DNA of 64,000 bases from Anisakis pegreffii (lineage: Eukaryota > Nematoda > Chromadorea > Rhabditida > Anisakidae). The notes under the pieces are model-generated. The model did not search any database, had not been told where the DNA came from, and saw only the letters and a program-made list of their open reading frames with translations. Each line of letters opens with the position of its first letter. Within the stretch, counting starts at the first letter, position 1. This document shows, piece by piece, positions 1 to 13,500 of this stretch. Made by a program: the position numbers and the translations under genes. The DNA lies in assembly GCA_035041965.1 (NCBI GenBank), contig JAPYMA010001110.1, forward strand, positions 92,199 through 156,198, read 5' to 3'.

Positions 1-3000
1 GGAATTGCCGATAGGTGATAGTAGAAGTGTGAATGAGTACTGGATAAAGGAAAGATGAGTTGTGGATATGGGAAGCAGGGCGTGATATGCAAGTGAAACA
101 GCAACAGTGTGAAGATACGTGTTGATGCGGTTGCTGGTTGCACAAACGCTGCTTGCTCATCACCTTCAAATCATCATCCTCATCCAAATCCAAGTCCAAA
201 TTGACGTTGTGCTGTGCTTACTCCATCCGCTCAAGCCAATATTGTTACCTGTTTCGTGGTTCTAATCCGTCAATGTGATTGCTTTTTATTGCATTGAACT
301 TGTTCCGTTTATTCGATCTACAATTTCAAGTTACAATATCCAATCCAATAAACAATCCAAATTCACTTAATGTGTGGCAATCGTTCATTTTGATCATTTC
401 ATTTCTCATTATTTGCATCTTCATGCGATTAATTTTCGTTTAATCGCTGCCAAAGTATCTGTTTAAAGCCCATTAGAATGCTAATTTCAAAGTCTGCAAG
501 TGAATCATTGATTTTGCTGCGTCATTTTCAGTTTACCTTTTAGGGTGTTGTTTTTTCAACGAAATGTGTATATATAAAATGCATTTGCGTTATCTTTATG
601 CACCGAATAGATTTGGTTCGAGTTCAGCACGCGATAACCAGCAAAGGTGTGCTGTCCTGTCAGAGTGTGATATCCGAAAAAGAGAGAACAAAGTAAGGCT
701 TATAGTAGCTATTCGTCAGTAGCGCTATTCCAGCAAAAAACAGTTCTCGCTTCATTCGCAGTTCTTTGTTCATCAACAAAACACAAAAATATTACTTCAT
801 TGATGCAACATCGTTTCCTGTGAATTGCGACCATGAAATATAAAGAAATATCAAATATGCTGTTCTTACGACGAGATGCTTGCAAATAAATTGCTGTTCA
901 TGTAAGCGATTTTCTGGAAATCGATTGGATGCGATGAATAGTCTCAACAATGAACTGATAAAAAACTGACGATAAATTTGTTAATGATCGTAGTAATGTT
1001 TGTGTGTGCCAGATAATAGTACAACTCAAAATTATATGTTGTGTATTGGTAGTTGTGAACGAATGAAGAGTTAGTTGGTGTGGATGGTTGGAAGGAATGA
1101 GCAGAACGGATAATCGGTAAGCAATGATTTTACACTCATTAGAACATTATTGATCATTGAAACAAAATGAAATATCTTTCGGTAAAGGAAACTAAATCAA
1201 ACTTATGGTTGCTTAAAGCACTAGCAATAGTCATTTGAGGTGTTTTCATTGCATATTCTCAAATAATCGTAAAACATTAGTTCTGAATTAGTTATTGCTG
1301 CAATGATGCTCATTTATTTATTCATTCATTTGCGAATCAATCTTGATTTCAGTGCATTAAAATGTCATCATGTATGCACGCACATTTATCTGTTTATCGG
1401 TATGAAATTCCACTGACGTTTGGCATTGATGCAGTGCAATTAAATATAGTATGCGTTTGTCTTATAGTCCGTGTGAGATTCATTACCAGATATTAGCTTC
1501 GTTTTCGCGAATTCGAATCGTAAAACTGCGAATTACCGATCCAGTTTTGTTGCTCTTTTATGCACTTGCACACGTTTCTGTGCTCAGCAATAAACGCTAT
1601 TCAACATCCTTCTCAACATTTGTATTTGTTCATTTTGAGTTGAAATCTGAAGTGGGCAAAAAGGTTGCCACCATAATAAGATTTTCGCATATGAAGTTAC
1701 TTCATTAGCACAGCAGCAAAATCTGCCTTCGGGCTATTGCTCACATAGCCGTACGCATTCATTCATCTGTCTGAATTTTGTGATGTTTCACTGCAAACAA
1801 TGATTCAGCTTTCTGTGCGTTCAGAAGTTGAACTCGAACGTATTTAGCGAAAGTTGGTGAAATACAGCTTTGAGTGTTAAATTTAAGCAATAGTTATGCA
1901 TTCGTTTATAACAGCTCAACGCCAACTCCGACTACACTCTATCTATCATCTGTCAATCATTTCAATTGTTCCGTAAACATACAAATATTCATCTCATTTG
2001 ATGCTCCTATTGAACTATTCATTTAATTAGCTCGTTTCAGTTATTTATTCATACTATTCGGGGAAACCGTTCCAAAGGAATGCGCATTCTGACGATATCA
2101 TTTCAACGCATCAATGAACAGCTTATTGATCAGAAATAATAGTTAGTGCAAATGACTATTCATCTTTCATAGAACAACTAACAGTGGATTTCTTTTCATT
2201 ATTAACTCTCAAGAAAGAAAATTACTTATATTGGAATGAGAAACTCTTTACGATGAAATTTGCTGGTGTTGAAATTGTATTCATAAGCTGATGAAATACC
2301 AGTATTCCTTCGACAATTATTCAAGTAAGTTCAAAAAATCGTTCCGTTATGCAGTGAGAAGAAAATCGATAGAGATTTCCTGTTGTGGTTCTTTTTGTGA
2401 ATGTGCTATTCGTTTGTTAAATTCGTTGATGATCGCAATAAAAGATTTCTGAGAGTCGACTAAAGACGCAGCTATGTCCTTATGATCCAGTTACTACAAT
2501 TTGCCGTTTCATTTAACTTTTCTCCGATTAAAGAATATTGAATTTGGACGACTTCTTCTTTGGTGATTTTTTCCATTTCCAGCTTACTTTGAGCCAATCC
2601 TCCTCGCTGTTGTAAAAGAGCAATGAAATTGTTTTGATAGTGTTCAATCTGAGGATATGCACAATATTATGTATAAATATTTCTTTCGCGCTATAAATTT
2701 ATCTGCATTTTTACAGCTAGTGATACACGATTTTCTGGCATCATTCAACTGCTCATTTCCATTCAATTTTGATAAATTTTCACTAACCTTATCGACCGCT
2801 CAATGCGATCTGGTTTCCGTCTGTTCTTCTGAGGGTTCTTTTTAATTCAACGATACACGCGTCACATCAGTTCTTTCTGCTGTTCAGAACTTCCCCAAAA
2901 TGTCAATAAAACCTTCGAAAACTTCTAATTCCACTGTTCCTGAGCCTACAATGAAGTTAGGATTTTTGCAAGTGTCCATAATTATACAGTTCTAAGCGTG

Positions 3001-4137
3001 CTTATATCAGCTTAAGTAGATGCATCCATTAAGTAGATGAAACAAGTAAACAAATGAGCTGAACAGATGAAATTTGGTTTCTTTTCATAAGAAATAATTT
3101 TCAAAAACATTGTTCTAAAATATTTCATCTTGAAGCTGTCATTGCAGACTTATCAGAGCAAGTTCTTTTTCAAAAACGTAAGATTAAAAGAGTGACTAAT
3201 GAGAAGAAGCAGGCATTTAATCTAAAATTTCAGCGTTATTGCCTCAAGAAATTATTATACTCCTTTTATCGAAATGAAATTTTGTGTCTTATTTCATCAT
3301 TCCACTTTCAGTTAAATGACTCTCTAAAGTGCAGCCAAGGTGATCTGAATAATTCTAATTGATCCAGATATCTACTTATCTCACTTATATAAGAGGCAGT
3401 TCTGTAGCATCATCTTCATCGTTATTCCCATTCAATTTCCGAATGGATCGCTAGTTTCCAGCAACATTCGACCTCCATCAGTTTATGATATTAGTGAGCA
3501 ATTCAATTCATTTTGCTAAAATATTATTTGCACGCGATCAGTGTTCTCTTATACATCGTTTTTTGCCGTTTTTATTGCTGCTTCACGTATAGCTTGTATT
3601 ACGGTTGCATTTTATGAATCACTGATACGAATGGACATATCTACATTACGACCAGACAAAAGTCTCAAAGTGTGTAGGAAGGCAATTTCCCATTAATCAT
3701 TATTCGCAGTTTCAGTTGTTATTTCACTCAGATGTTGTTTTCATCACATTCGAACACCTATGCATGCGAAGTTCATGTCAATTAGTTGAGCTGCTTTTGC
3801 TTTCTCCTTACGGGCAATGTTCTGGATTCAATATTAATGTTCTTTCGTTTTGCTTTCCTTGTATTAGTGCATTGAAATTAAGTCGTACTCATCCGTCAAA
3901 GTTTTTTTCTTAACCGATTTTAATTGTTTTGCCATAAATTTCCATCTGTTGGGAGCAGGTGAGTTTTTGATAGTTGTGAATTAATCATGTTTTTTTTTTC
4001 GATCAAAAATCGCTTTGTTGTTAATTGGACGAGTCGAATCATTTGTCCGTTGAATTTTACTGTTTGTTCGCTTTGTGTTAAATGATTTCTGATGAATTGA
4101 TTCTGATGTGATGATCATTTTCAATCCGTGATGGTTC
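1..4137. other. No gene recognised
   Basis: AT-rich sequence without an exon I can defend. The open frames here lack conserved motifs and are not joined by good splice sites. On the minus strand, bases 1-220 can be read as an acidic then His/Cys-rich segment open to the window edge, which could be an exon of a gene outside the window, but it has no other support. A run ending at about 1119 (ATG AGC AGA... followed by GTAAGC) could be a short 5' exon on the plus strand. The stretch may hold upstream regulatory DNA and 5' UTR of the leucine-rich-repeat gene that starts at 4241. Confidence 0.4.
571..580 (+). promoter_or_regulatory. Candidate TATA box
   Basis: The ten bases TATATAAAAT stand about 30 bases before a less AT-rich stretch that runs to a possible splice donor (AAA/GTAAGG near 690). 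This is the layout of a core promoter with a short non-coding first exon on the plus strand. In AT-rich DNA such a motif also arises by chance, so the call is weak. The nearest plus-strand gene begins 3.7 kb downstream. Confidence 0.2.
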
Positions 4138-4240
4138 AGGTATTCCGCTCTGAATAACAATTTCGTGAGTATCATAAAACGGGAACGTGGACGTGAAGAG
4201 GTGAGGTGAGCATGAATGGAGCGTGACCGTCGAATGAGCA

Positions 4241-7200
4241 ATGACGGCACGTCTCAGTCTTCTCATGATCTACTTTGCGATTCCTGGTGCCATCGCACTA
4301 CCTCCACGGCTTTGTCCAGCATCGTGCTATTGCGAGACTGTTGATAAGGTCCACTTTTAACTGATACTATGGAAACAATCTGTTCAACAATACGAAACTT
4401 TCTGTGAAGATGACATTATCACTGCGAACTTTTTTGCTGTATGGCAAAAGTTCTTTAAAAGTTGACTGGTTCGTGTGCAACAATACGTATGAATAATGAA
4501 TCAGATTGATATTTGCGATATATTCAAAGAGTTATCCGCCCTCAGAATGTTCTTTCACAAAAGACGTTTCACCAGAAGTGAAGCAATGAATTGATAAGTC
4601 AGTCGCGTTACGTCTGTTAACGTGATTTTTTCAATAGCAGCTGGAAGTGACAGCAGTAGTAGTCATCGCACAGCTGTATCATAAGACGCAACATATCAAA
4701 TATCGTTGCTCTCATCCGACTGATGTATATCTTTCGCATTGATACACTGCTGAAATCTCAGAGTAATTCGTCAAATCGTCCAATTAAATCATTTATCACA
4801 ATTAAGCCGTCTCAACCCTCTTCAAAGAACTCATTCGCTCGTTACTCAACATCGCATTATACTTGAACAATACTTGAGCATTCATATTGACGTAGATTCC
4901 ATTACTCATTTATCGAATGTTTTGATTCGAAATGCAAGAAAGTTTCCCCTGAAAAAAAAAAGCCATCAAATGTTGATAATTGATGCAAAGAGTACCCAAA
5001 TATAGAACGCCCGTAACCATAAGTGATTCATTGTGCGAGTATATGAAAGCTTTTCAGCACGCAATGAACGTTCACAGCTTGCTCACTAACTCATGATGAC
5101 AACTTTCATTTGGCTAAAAAGAGCAAAATTTAGCGAATGAGAGTCACTTTACTTCAAAAATGGCATAAATTTTTTAAAGTGTGAAATCGGATGAAAATTA
5201 TGAAGAGTGATCAAATGTTTATCGATAATACATGTTAACACCATTTGTAATGAATAATGAATTACAGATAATTTGTGAACACGCAGATTTCGATAGTGTT
5301 CCTACGAATTGGCCAGTAACCGTCCGTATTTTGATCTTCAAAGATTGCTCTATCACTCACATTCAGAAGCATGCTTTCAGAAGGTTTCTCTTCTCGTTGC
5401 ATTTCGAAAGTTAACGTCATTCTATAAAAACCTCTGTAACAACTGCTAGGCTGATATCAGTTGAACGAACAGTGATCTGAATTGCTAGATAGTCGTTCAC
5501 ATTCTCAAGCAATTCGTTCTCTGTGAGTGAAAGTCATAGATATCAGTATGTCAATTATCGGCGCCAAACTATCCAGAAAATACTTTTTCCAAATGATTTT
5601 CAGATATGCGAACTTGGAAGAGTTGATAATTGAAAACTGTGATCGTTTAAATTCTCTGCAAAAATTCGCCTTCAAGGGTCTCAATCATCTCAGGTGAACA
5701 TCGCACACTCAACAGCACATTCATCAGTCTATACAAAACTCAATAAATCACTATAATAGATTTTTAACACGTCATCCATAATTTTACTTTTTTCCATTCA
5801 GTCGCAATTTGTTTTAAAGGCACTCACATCATCATCATCGTCATCATTCTCTACCTGAGCACTTTTTTCAAGACAGGTGCTCGTTTGAAAGAATGCATTC
5901 ATGAGGCTGCAAATTTGCTCACTTTAGCATAATTTCATCTACAGCTCTCTATCCAGAAACATCAGTATAACTGTATACTGAAGCATCGCTTCGATTCTGC
6001 TCGTGTACAAGCATTTCCCTTCTACGCTAGCAAACACTTCCTCTCTAGAATGGCAAAGCAATGTGATAGTTTGTTTTGAAGGTTACTCCGATTATCGAAC
6101 AATTCAAATCTGAAGGATATTGCTAAGAGCGCTTTCTCGTTGATTTCAAACACTCATGGACTACGAATCCAGTTAGATGATAACGCATTCACAGTGATTC
6201 GACCTGGCTTCTTCAGGTCTCGCGTTTTAGTTTATTCATGTGTTCACTTATGATTATTAAATCAGTAAATTGAGGCATTTCGTAATTTCTGTTCAAATTC
6301 TGGAGGTGTGGAAAATTTCAAAGTTACTGACTTTATTCAAGGTGCTGGAATGAAATCGCCGAACACTCACTTTCGGAACTTAGCTGTCAGCTGAATTCAT
6401 TCAAATATTAAACCTGAAATAAAGCTTAGCAAACGATGTTTGCTTGTTGATGACTTCATTGAGCACGCATTCGACTGCTTATCCACAAATATCAATAAGC
6501 GATCTCGTCTAATTAAATGCATATTGTTTCTTGGAATCGCACACTTTCGAATATCACCATGAAAAACTTAACGATCCTTCAGAAGCATGAAGCTTTAAAT
6601 AATCAGCGAATCCTTTCTTTACAATTCCAATGCACTCTTCGCAACATCAATTGTAAATTCACAGAGTTCTTCAAACAATCTTCTCTTAACAAACCAAAAA
6701 CCAATTAGTTATGTTCATCAGTGAGTAAATGCAGTCCAATTCAGACAGTCGAATCATCTTCGAGAACTATCAATTAAAGGCAATAACTTGCATATCCAAG
6801 CGAATGCGTTTGCGGGTCTAACTCGTATCGATTTTTTCAATTTGATAGGTGTTTCGTCTATTCAACCATTGGCATTCGAAAATGTTTCTCGTATTCACAG
6901 GTTAGGGATCATTTAATTTATTTGCGATCGAAAGTACGAACTGTGATTAATTTATCACGCCAACAATTTTGAGGTTTCACTGTTTATCTGAATCGCTTGA
7001 TCAAGTGTATTTCAGGTTCGAAATAAGCGGCTCAAATCTGTCTCTGACTAAAGGCTTTTTATCATCGATGTCACATGTCAGAGAGGTGATAACCGTTTCT
7101 CTCAATTTTACACAACCAAATCTTCACGATATTGAAATTCGAAATTTTTTCTTTCAACTTTGTGTTTGAATCTGTTTCAATTTCCAAAACTGTTCTTTAC

Positions 7201-8587
7201 TTCTAAACACTAACTTCTCATGACATTCACTGTCAACTGGAACCCAGTTCGTTGATCCTTTCAAAAGTCTGCCTTAGGAAACGAAGGCAAATTCACAACG
7301 ATCTCGTTCATTTTTTATATCTCATTAGATTGCACTGAGGGCTATTGAAAGCAGATTACATTGCATTTTGTAATGATCGGAAACAATTGAGAACTTTCTT
7401 AATGCAATAAATGGCTGGCTGGTTTATCATAATTTCCACTCAGGAAAGCTGATCTGACCGAATAAGAAGCATGTCTCTCGGTCATTTAAATGAGAATGAA
7501 TGTGAGCAATAGTGGTGTAAACTGCAAAATGATCTTTTTTTGGTAGAATACTAGGAATATGCAGCTGTTCTCATCAAGATTATTTTCTTTAAAATCGCAT
7601 TTTGATTGATAAGCAATTTTTGATAATTGACACTATCAATATTTTCATGTATTTTCAATAGTTCGTAATTCGTCTTTCGTATCAACATTTTAAATGCTCG
7701 CCTTTCAATAAATACGTGCATTTGATCATCGTGATGAGCAACGTTGCAGTGAGCACTCACTTAAACTTTTGAAGTTTATAAGGTCAAAATTGCCTTTCTT
7801 GAAAGGAACAAGTGCAGTTTTAGAACCCATTCTTGAGCTGATTCCCATGTGTAAAACACTCACACATTCGCTTTATAGACGTTAATCTTTAAAAATCGTT
7901 GGTTTTAGATTCATATAAGTTCAAATCAGATCGAGTTCATCGAAACAGCTGCCTTCGATGGTATCTTCACGATTGGACGTCTTCAACTCAGTGCAAATTC
8001 CATACAAAATATATCTGCGCACGCATTTTCGTCGATTGTAAATATTGGTGAATTGATTATCGAAGATAATTTTATCGCACACATCAACGCAGAATCATTG
8101 TTAAGTTCAGCTTGGAGAACCAAATTCCGTGATAATACTCTTCGCTGTGGCTGCGAAATCGCTTGGATAAAACATTCAAGGGTTCGATTAGTTCACTTCT
8201 AACTTGTATAATTTAACCAATGCTGGTTCACCGACAACATTTTCGAAGATTTCTTACAGCAAATTTTCATCGTTCCGTTATCAGTTATTGTATAAACGAT
8301 CACTCTAGTTAACAGGAAGTGATAATTAGGTTTCGGTATTGAACATACAATATTGAGAGGCTTTTGAAAGATCTTGAGCTTCGAAAGTGAAATGAAAGAT
8401 GTTTCAGGATGTGATTTTATTGAAGCGTAATTTCTGTGGTCCAGAGGAGAACTATATTTCCTTGATGAACTATGAAGCTAGATGTGCGCCGATCCATCAG
8501 AATGCATTATCGCGTTTTAACGCATTCTCTAATTCATCTTTGTTGTACCTTTTGTTATTATTCTTTTACATGATTGTATTATTGTGA
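4241..8587 (+). CDS. Secreted leucine-rich-repeat protein, probably GPI-anchored (8 exons, 375 aa)
   Basis: Exons 4241-4348, 5268-5383, 5604-5693, 6082-6216, 6745-6900, 7016-7085, 7909-8181 and 8408-8587 join in frame (1128 nt including stop). An in-frame TGA lies just before the ATG. Residues 1-19 form a signal peptide ending AIPGAIA. An LRR N-cap follows (CPASCYCETVDK, then ICEHADFDSVP), then about eight degenerate repeats (for example HLRELSIKGNNL and IHISSNQIEFIETAAF). The four-cysteine LRR C-cap begins LRCGCEIAW and takes its last cysteines from exon 8. The final 15 or so residues (SSLLYLLLLFFYMIVLL) are hydrophobic with no cytoplasmic tail, which suggests a GPI signal. Most introns interrupt repeats at the same phase, as in LRR genes built by exon duplication. 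Family knowledge: extracellular LRR-only proteins act in adhesion and matrix patterning. The exact orthologue is not recognised. The donor after exon 1 (AAG/GTCCAC) is unusual. Confidence 0.85.
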
Positions 8588-9352
8588 ATGAATCTCTCGG
8601 AATATATGTTTGTATGATATAACGTTGATCATTTCAAATGACTCTCTGCGATACCATCTTTGATTCATCGAAAATGACGGGTTAATAAGATTGAATTCAT
8701 TCTCAATACCACTTCGAATGACGATCACGCTCTGCGTTCGCTTCTGCTTATAGTTAGAAAATTTCCTCATGAATTTTGTTTTCATTTATGATGTTCTCCC
8801 GCTCGGAAAATTAATTCGCGTTGATTGGAATAAAGCGCGTCGCTTGACGGCTTCATAAAATCAATCTATTCAGTTCCCATACTAGACAGGATTTCAATGA
8901 AACATCTGTGAATACTTGTCTTTCAAACACTCTAAAGCCGAAAAAAATTTCTGTGGTTGTTAGTGTTCCATTTCGTTGCACATCACCATTACATGATTTC
9001 ACCATTTCGTTGCATTCAACGGGACTGCAGACAGCAGCGGTGTGTTTGCAGTTTCACACTACGTTCAATTCAGCACCAGTTTCATCACTCCAGAGAATGT
9101 GATTTTCAGACACATCGAACGTCATTTCCGTTGTTCCTTGGTCTCTTTCATTCTCATGTTCTTGGAATGTAATTAGTCTGATTGAGCCATTCTTCATTTT
9201 GTTAGTGATCTCACTGTGAGCGGTAACTAGTCTTCATTGCAATCATCAACTATCCAGTGAGAGATGTGTAACAATTCGGAAAAGTCCAGAGAAAAAATTC
9301 TTATGCTTGACAATCGGTAGAATGACCATCGATAAATCTAATGCAATAAACC
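8588..9352. other. 3' flank of the LRR gene, no gene recognised
   Basis: Short overlapping open frames occur on both strands (for example around 8908-9172), but none has a domain motif or a supported splice partner. Several AATAAA-like strings near 9365-9385 could serve as polyadenylation signals for the LRR gene. Confidence 0.35.
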
Positions 9353-9508
9353 GGAAATTCGCTCAGAATAAATAAAGAAATAAATAATTCCCACATACGC
9401 AGAAACGCAAATGTACCCCAACATGTTCCTATTCTTGATATTGCAGGGAATCATTTACGCTGTGATTTGGTTGTGTTTTTGTTATATCCTCTGTTCGTTA
9501 TCATATAA
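9353..9508 (+). pseudogene. Possible remnant LRR exon
   Basis: A plus-strand frame without a start codon reads GNSLR..., then VPILDIAGNHLRCD, then a hydrophobic stretch ending at TAA (9506-9508). GNHLRCD is the classic entry into an LRR C-terminal cap, and the LRR gene just upstream ends in the same way. No flanking exons or paired cysteines were found, so this is read as a leftover of a tandem LRR copy or as the last exon of an unresolved second gene. The resemblance rests on one motif. Confidence 0.3.
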
Positions 9509-10503
9509 GACCTATGTGTGACTCTAATAAAACATTTACGACGTGCATGCTACTATCATCGCCCTTCTCATCAATATTGCTCACGAGTAGCTGTTTTTAT
9601 TTCATATGATATGCCCGTTTTTGACTCTGATCAAAGACGCTGTTTCAACTTATTTTAGGATAACCACTAATCGCACGTGAATAGTGGCCAAACTAATTTT
9701 GCTGATATCTGTGGGAAGAGGATATCAGCTTGAATAAGTTGCAGTGTTGTGCTGTGTGGTTGCAAAGAATCTTTGTGATCTCAATGATGTCACGAATAAT
9801 TTAGAAGTGAATAATGCATGAGACCAACAGATCGTATGACACAAACCAACATTCCAAATGTCTCCCGAATACTAGTCTCCGAATTGAATTTGAGACCAAT
9901 ATCCGTTGTTTTACACATCCAGCTCACAAAAAAGAGAAATTCTTCATTGTCTGAAACTACTCGCTTTGCAGTGCACAGCACTGGTGCATTACCAGGTAGT
10001 CATAATATGTGAGTGTTAAGATTTCCACTTTTCAGAACTGTTGAAGCCATCTTGATCTGAGGCGTCCGTTAGGTGCAGTTAATTTTATTGACTTTACTTG
10101 GTTACACATCAGTTGAGCATTACAAAATTAATTTATTGGCTCGCCATTACTTAACGAATTTCGTAATAAGTGCACGACCATCCCGGTGATAGCGGGACGA
10201 TGCTTCATCATCGGGCATTCTGAATATTGAACTTCGAAATCCACACATATAAAATGCCAGTTCCCTGTAATTCCAATGCTATTGACATTACAATCTAACA
10301 CATCAAAATGCCATAAGCACAACATGTTCATTCTTACGAATGTTTTATAATTGGAATTACTCTGACGGCCCCGTAGGAGTTGATTGTTTATGATTATAAG
10401 CTCGTTGGTTGAATACTTGAGATGATTGCACAACAGTTAATGGCATTTCCCCTCATTTGAATGAATTCAGAAGCATGCGAATAATTGCGATAACACAACC
10501 TAC

Positions 10504-13500
10504 CGATACTTCTTACTGCAAATTGTATAAATAATGAACGACAATGAAGCGTTGAAAATTGTCAAGAAATTCGTAACAGCGATCAATGTAAAATACTGCA
10601 TTCCCAAAATTGAAGATACGGAGGCGAGAAATTGTACGGCAGTCTGAAAGTCAACAACATTCAATCGTATACTTGCAGTGTGCACCACTGAATGCTTAGC
10701 AAAACGATAGGCCCCATTTGACTCTGTTCACAGATAAGTTAGATTTTTGCATAACCATGATCAAACGCATACGAACGCATGCAGTTTAATCATGAAGTTC
10801 GGTCGCTATGCAAAGCTTGTAATTTGTTATGTATGATGCCTGAATGAGATCACATCGAAAAAATGCGTGCAATTACATTCAAGAAGTGCAATTCACTTAT
10901 CACATGCTTGTTACAGAGCGATTAATCCCATCCAGTCATGCCCAGTTTTTGCTTCGTTTTCAAGCCAGTTTCATTCCATTACACTTCGAGTAATTTATAT
11001 GAGAACAAATCATCAGATAACAAAATTTTAAGCACTTGATTAATGACTCAATTGATGACCTTTACAGTCCGGTTAATCGCTCAACGGAACTGAGTGACAT
11101 TAGCAATGGCTGATTTAGACATTACGCTCGACTGATCAGCAGTGTTTCATTCATACGCTGATTATTTATGAATTCATTTATGACTTTAGAAAGACCTTTG
11201 TTTCATTAATCCGAGTGCAATAAATTGAAATTGAGAATTGCTGAAAATACCGTACTCACCGATGGAAATTCGAACACCAAATGACATGCGGTAGTGGCAG
11301 TGGCAAGATGCAAGACGCATTCGGTACGGCTTGTCCTTTTGGCCGCAACCACAGATGTGGTTCGACGTTGAAATGCATTCCACGCCATCACAAAACAGCA
11401 TATCACCAAAATTAGTAACGGTATTATATTAACGAGAGCTGCTTGAACGTAATAGAATATTCGATCGGTTGATGCTAAAAGTCATCAAAAACACCTCAAA
11501 CCATATACATAGAAACGAAGCTAAAACCGCAATGCTTTTCGCAAGCGGCAGAGAACACCTTCGCGCATTTTACACTTTATGTCACAGTACGCTCACCTTA
11601 ACCATACGAATAAGCCAATTACAGAAGGTACAACCACCGTCTCTTGTCGAATTTTCGTGACGTGACGAACTATCAGAAAATGAACGATGCTTGAGATAAC
11701 GCTTTAATTGAAGTGGATAAAGTAAGAAACTGACGTTTGCTAAGACTGAGATAATGATGTACAACGATTGTGTTGTCGGCATCGCAAATAATTTGCTTGA
11801 CGTGACGATGAGTGAGAAGAATTAAATTCAGTAGTGTAGAAAAAAGGAAAACACTCGCAATGATCCATCGAGCCATCTTCATTGATAAAGAGTTCTTGGC
11901 TCTTAATGGCCACACGATTAGTGCCAGTAATTGACAAGTGACACAAACCGTTAGCCTGAAATTCAATTCATATTGTTTAGCATTGTGATGTTCTAAAAAC
12001 TAATTTGCCTCCTTCACATTTATAGTTCGATTAGTTTAGTGATCTCAATACTATTGATGCTTTCTTGGCTGTCATTATATCGATCGTCACCAGTTCAGTT
12101 CCAGCAAGCACCTGAACTGTAACCATCACTAACTTCAGAATAAGAGCCCAGTAAACAAACAGATCTTGCAAAATCGCATTGTTGTTGCGTATGAACTCAT
12201 AACTAACTCAAAATTTTGCAGTGGCTATAAAGATTACACTCTCATGAGACTATTCTGTTTCATTATAATAATATGACATATTGATGATAGATGATAACTT
12301 CAGTTGAACGATGTACGTCTTGAACGGAAGAGAATTGCTGGCATTTTGTGGCAAACATTCGTGGCACAAGAAAAAGAACTGAGCACATCCGCACTCCGTC
12401 TATATAAATAAATCTCTTGTCTCTCAAAATTACCTTATTTTAGCTTCAGAATGACGTGACATATTTAAGGGCTACAGAATCCCGACGATTTGTGATGATC
12501 ATTCGGGGAACAGTTTATTCGATAAATCGTCAAAGTAACAACACTTTAAAATCTGGGAATTAATTTTTTTCTGACAAGATCTTGAGGTTTCAGTGAATAA
12601 CTCCAACGGATCAGTGTTCAGTTGCTTATACTTGAGATGGAAGGAAACCAAATATATTCCTTAACAAATTTTCTTTTGAAATTTGCAAATGCTTCAAAAT
12701 GATTAAAATTGTCACGATCATCAACATTATAACAAAAAAAAACGGAATTAAGGTTGATAGACTAACAAAGGATCCAAAAAATACAATTAGGTGACAGTTA
12801 AAATAAGTTCTGAAAAATGTTAGAGCATCGATTCTTAAATCACTCGTTCACGTTCTCTGTTTTGTACAGAAAAAATGTAGAGAAACTTTTTGCGTTTGAC
12901 AGTGAGAACGTTTGAATTGATCTGAACAATTTTTCCACATTCTTTCCTCCGTTGCTTCATACAAATTCAATTCAGAGAAAACGGAATTTTTCAATACCAT
13001 GGAGAAAGTCATTCAAGTGACTTTATTTTTTTAATTGATAAGTATTCATCCAGATTCACGCTGAACTTCGCACCCTTCTTTAGAGAATCCTTTGCATCTT
13101 GTATTCATTTTGCTGTCTACAATAATCCGTTAACGAGCCCTTGAGATACGTGGATAACGGGGTGGCGGAGTTTTGTTGCATCGAAAAACAGTATGAAGAA
13201 CATCACTTGCTCTATGAGCTTTCAAACTCAAACTATCAACGGAGCAAACCTTGGCGATCGTTTTATTCAGCGGATTCGTAGTGGATGCGAGATTAGATCA
13301 GAGAAATTTGGTGATCGGTGGGTTTGTTCTGTGCTTTGGAGCGTTTGTTTCGTTGCAGAATATTATGTGCTTCAATTTCAAATACTTTCATGTCCTTTCA
13401 TGGGTGATCTTTTATTTTCTTAACATCACATTTCACAGTCTCACCGTCTTGTTTGAAAAGAAAGTATTCCCAGCAGCGAGAATGATTGTCACTTTTGTCG

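Noticed and set aside
3981..4266. Minus-strand open frames over the LRR signal-peptide exon
   Set aside because: They are antisense to a clear signal-peptide and LRR N-cap exon and carry no motif of their own.
11582..11782. Alternative minus-strand GPCR exon with donor AAG/GTGAGC
   Set aside because: Its frame conflicts with the TM4 exon, while the TM5 exon at 11474-11260 fits the family and phase without it.
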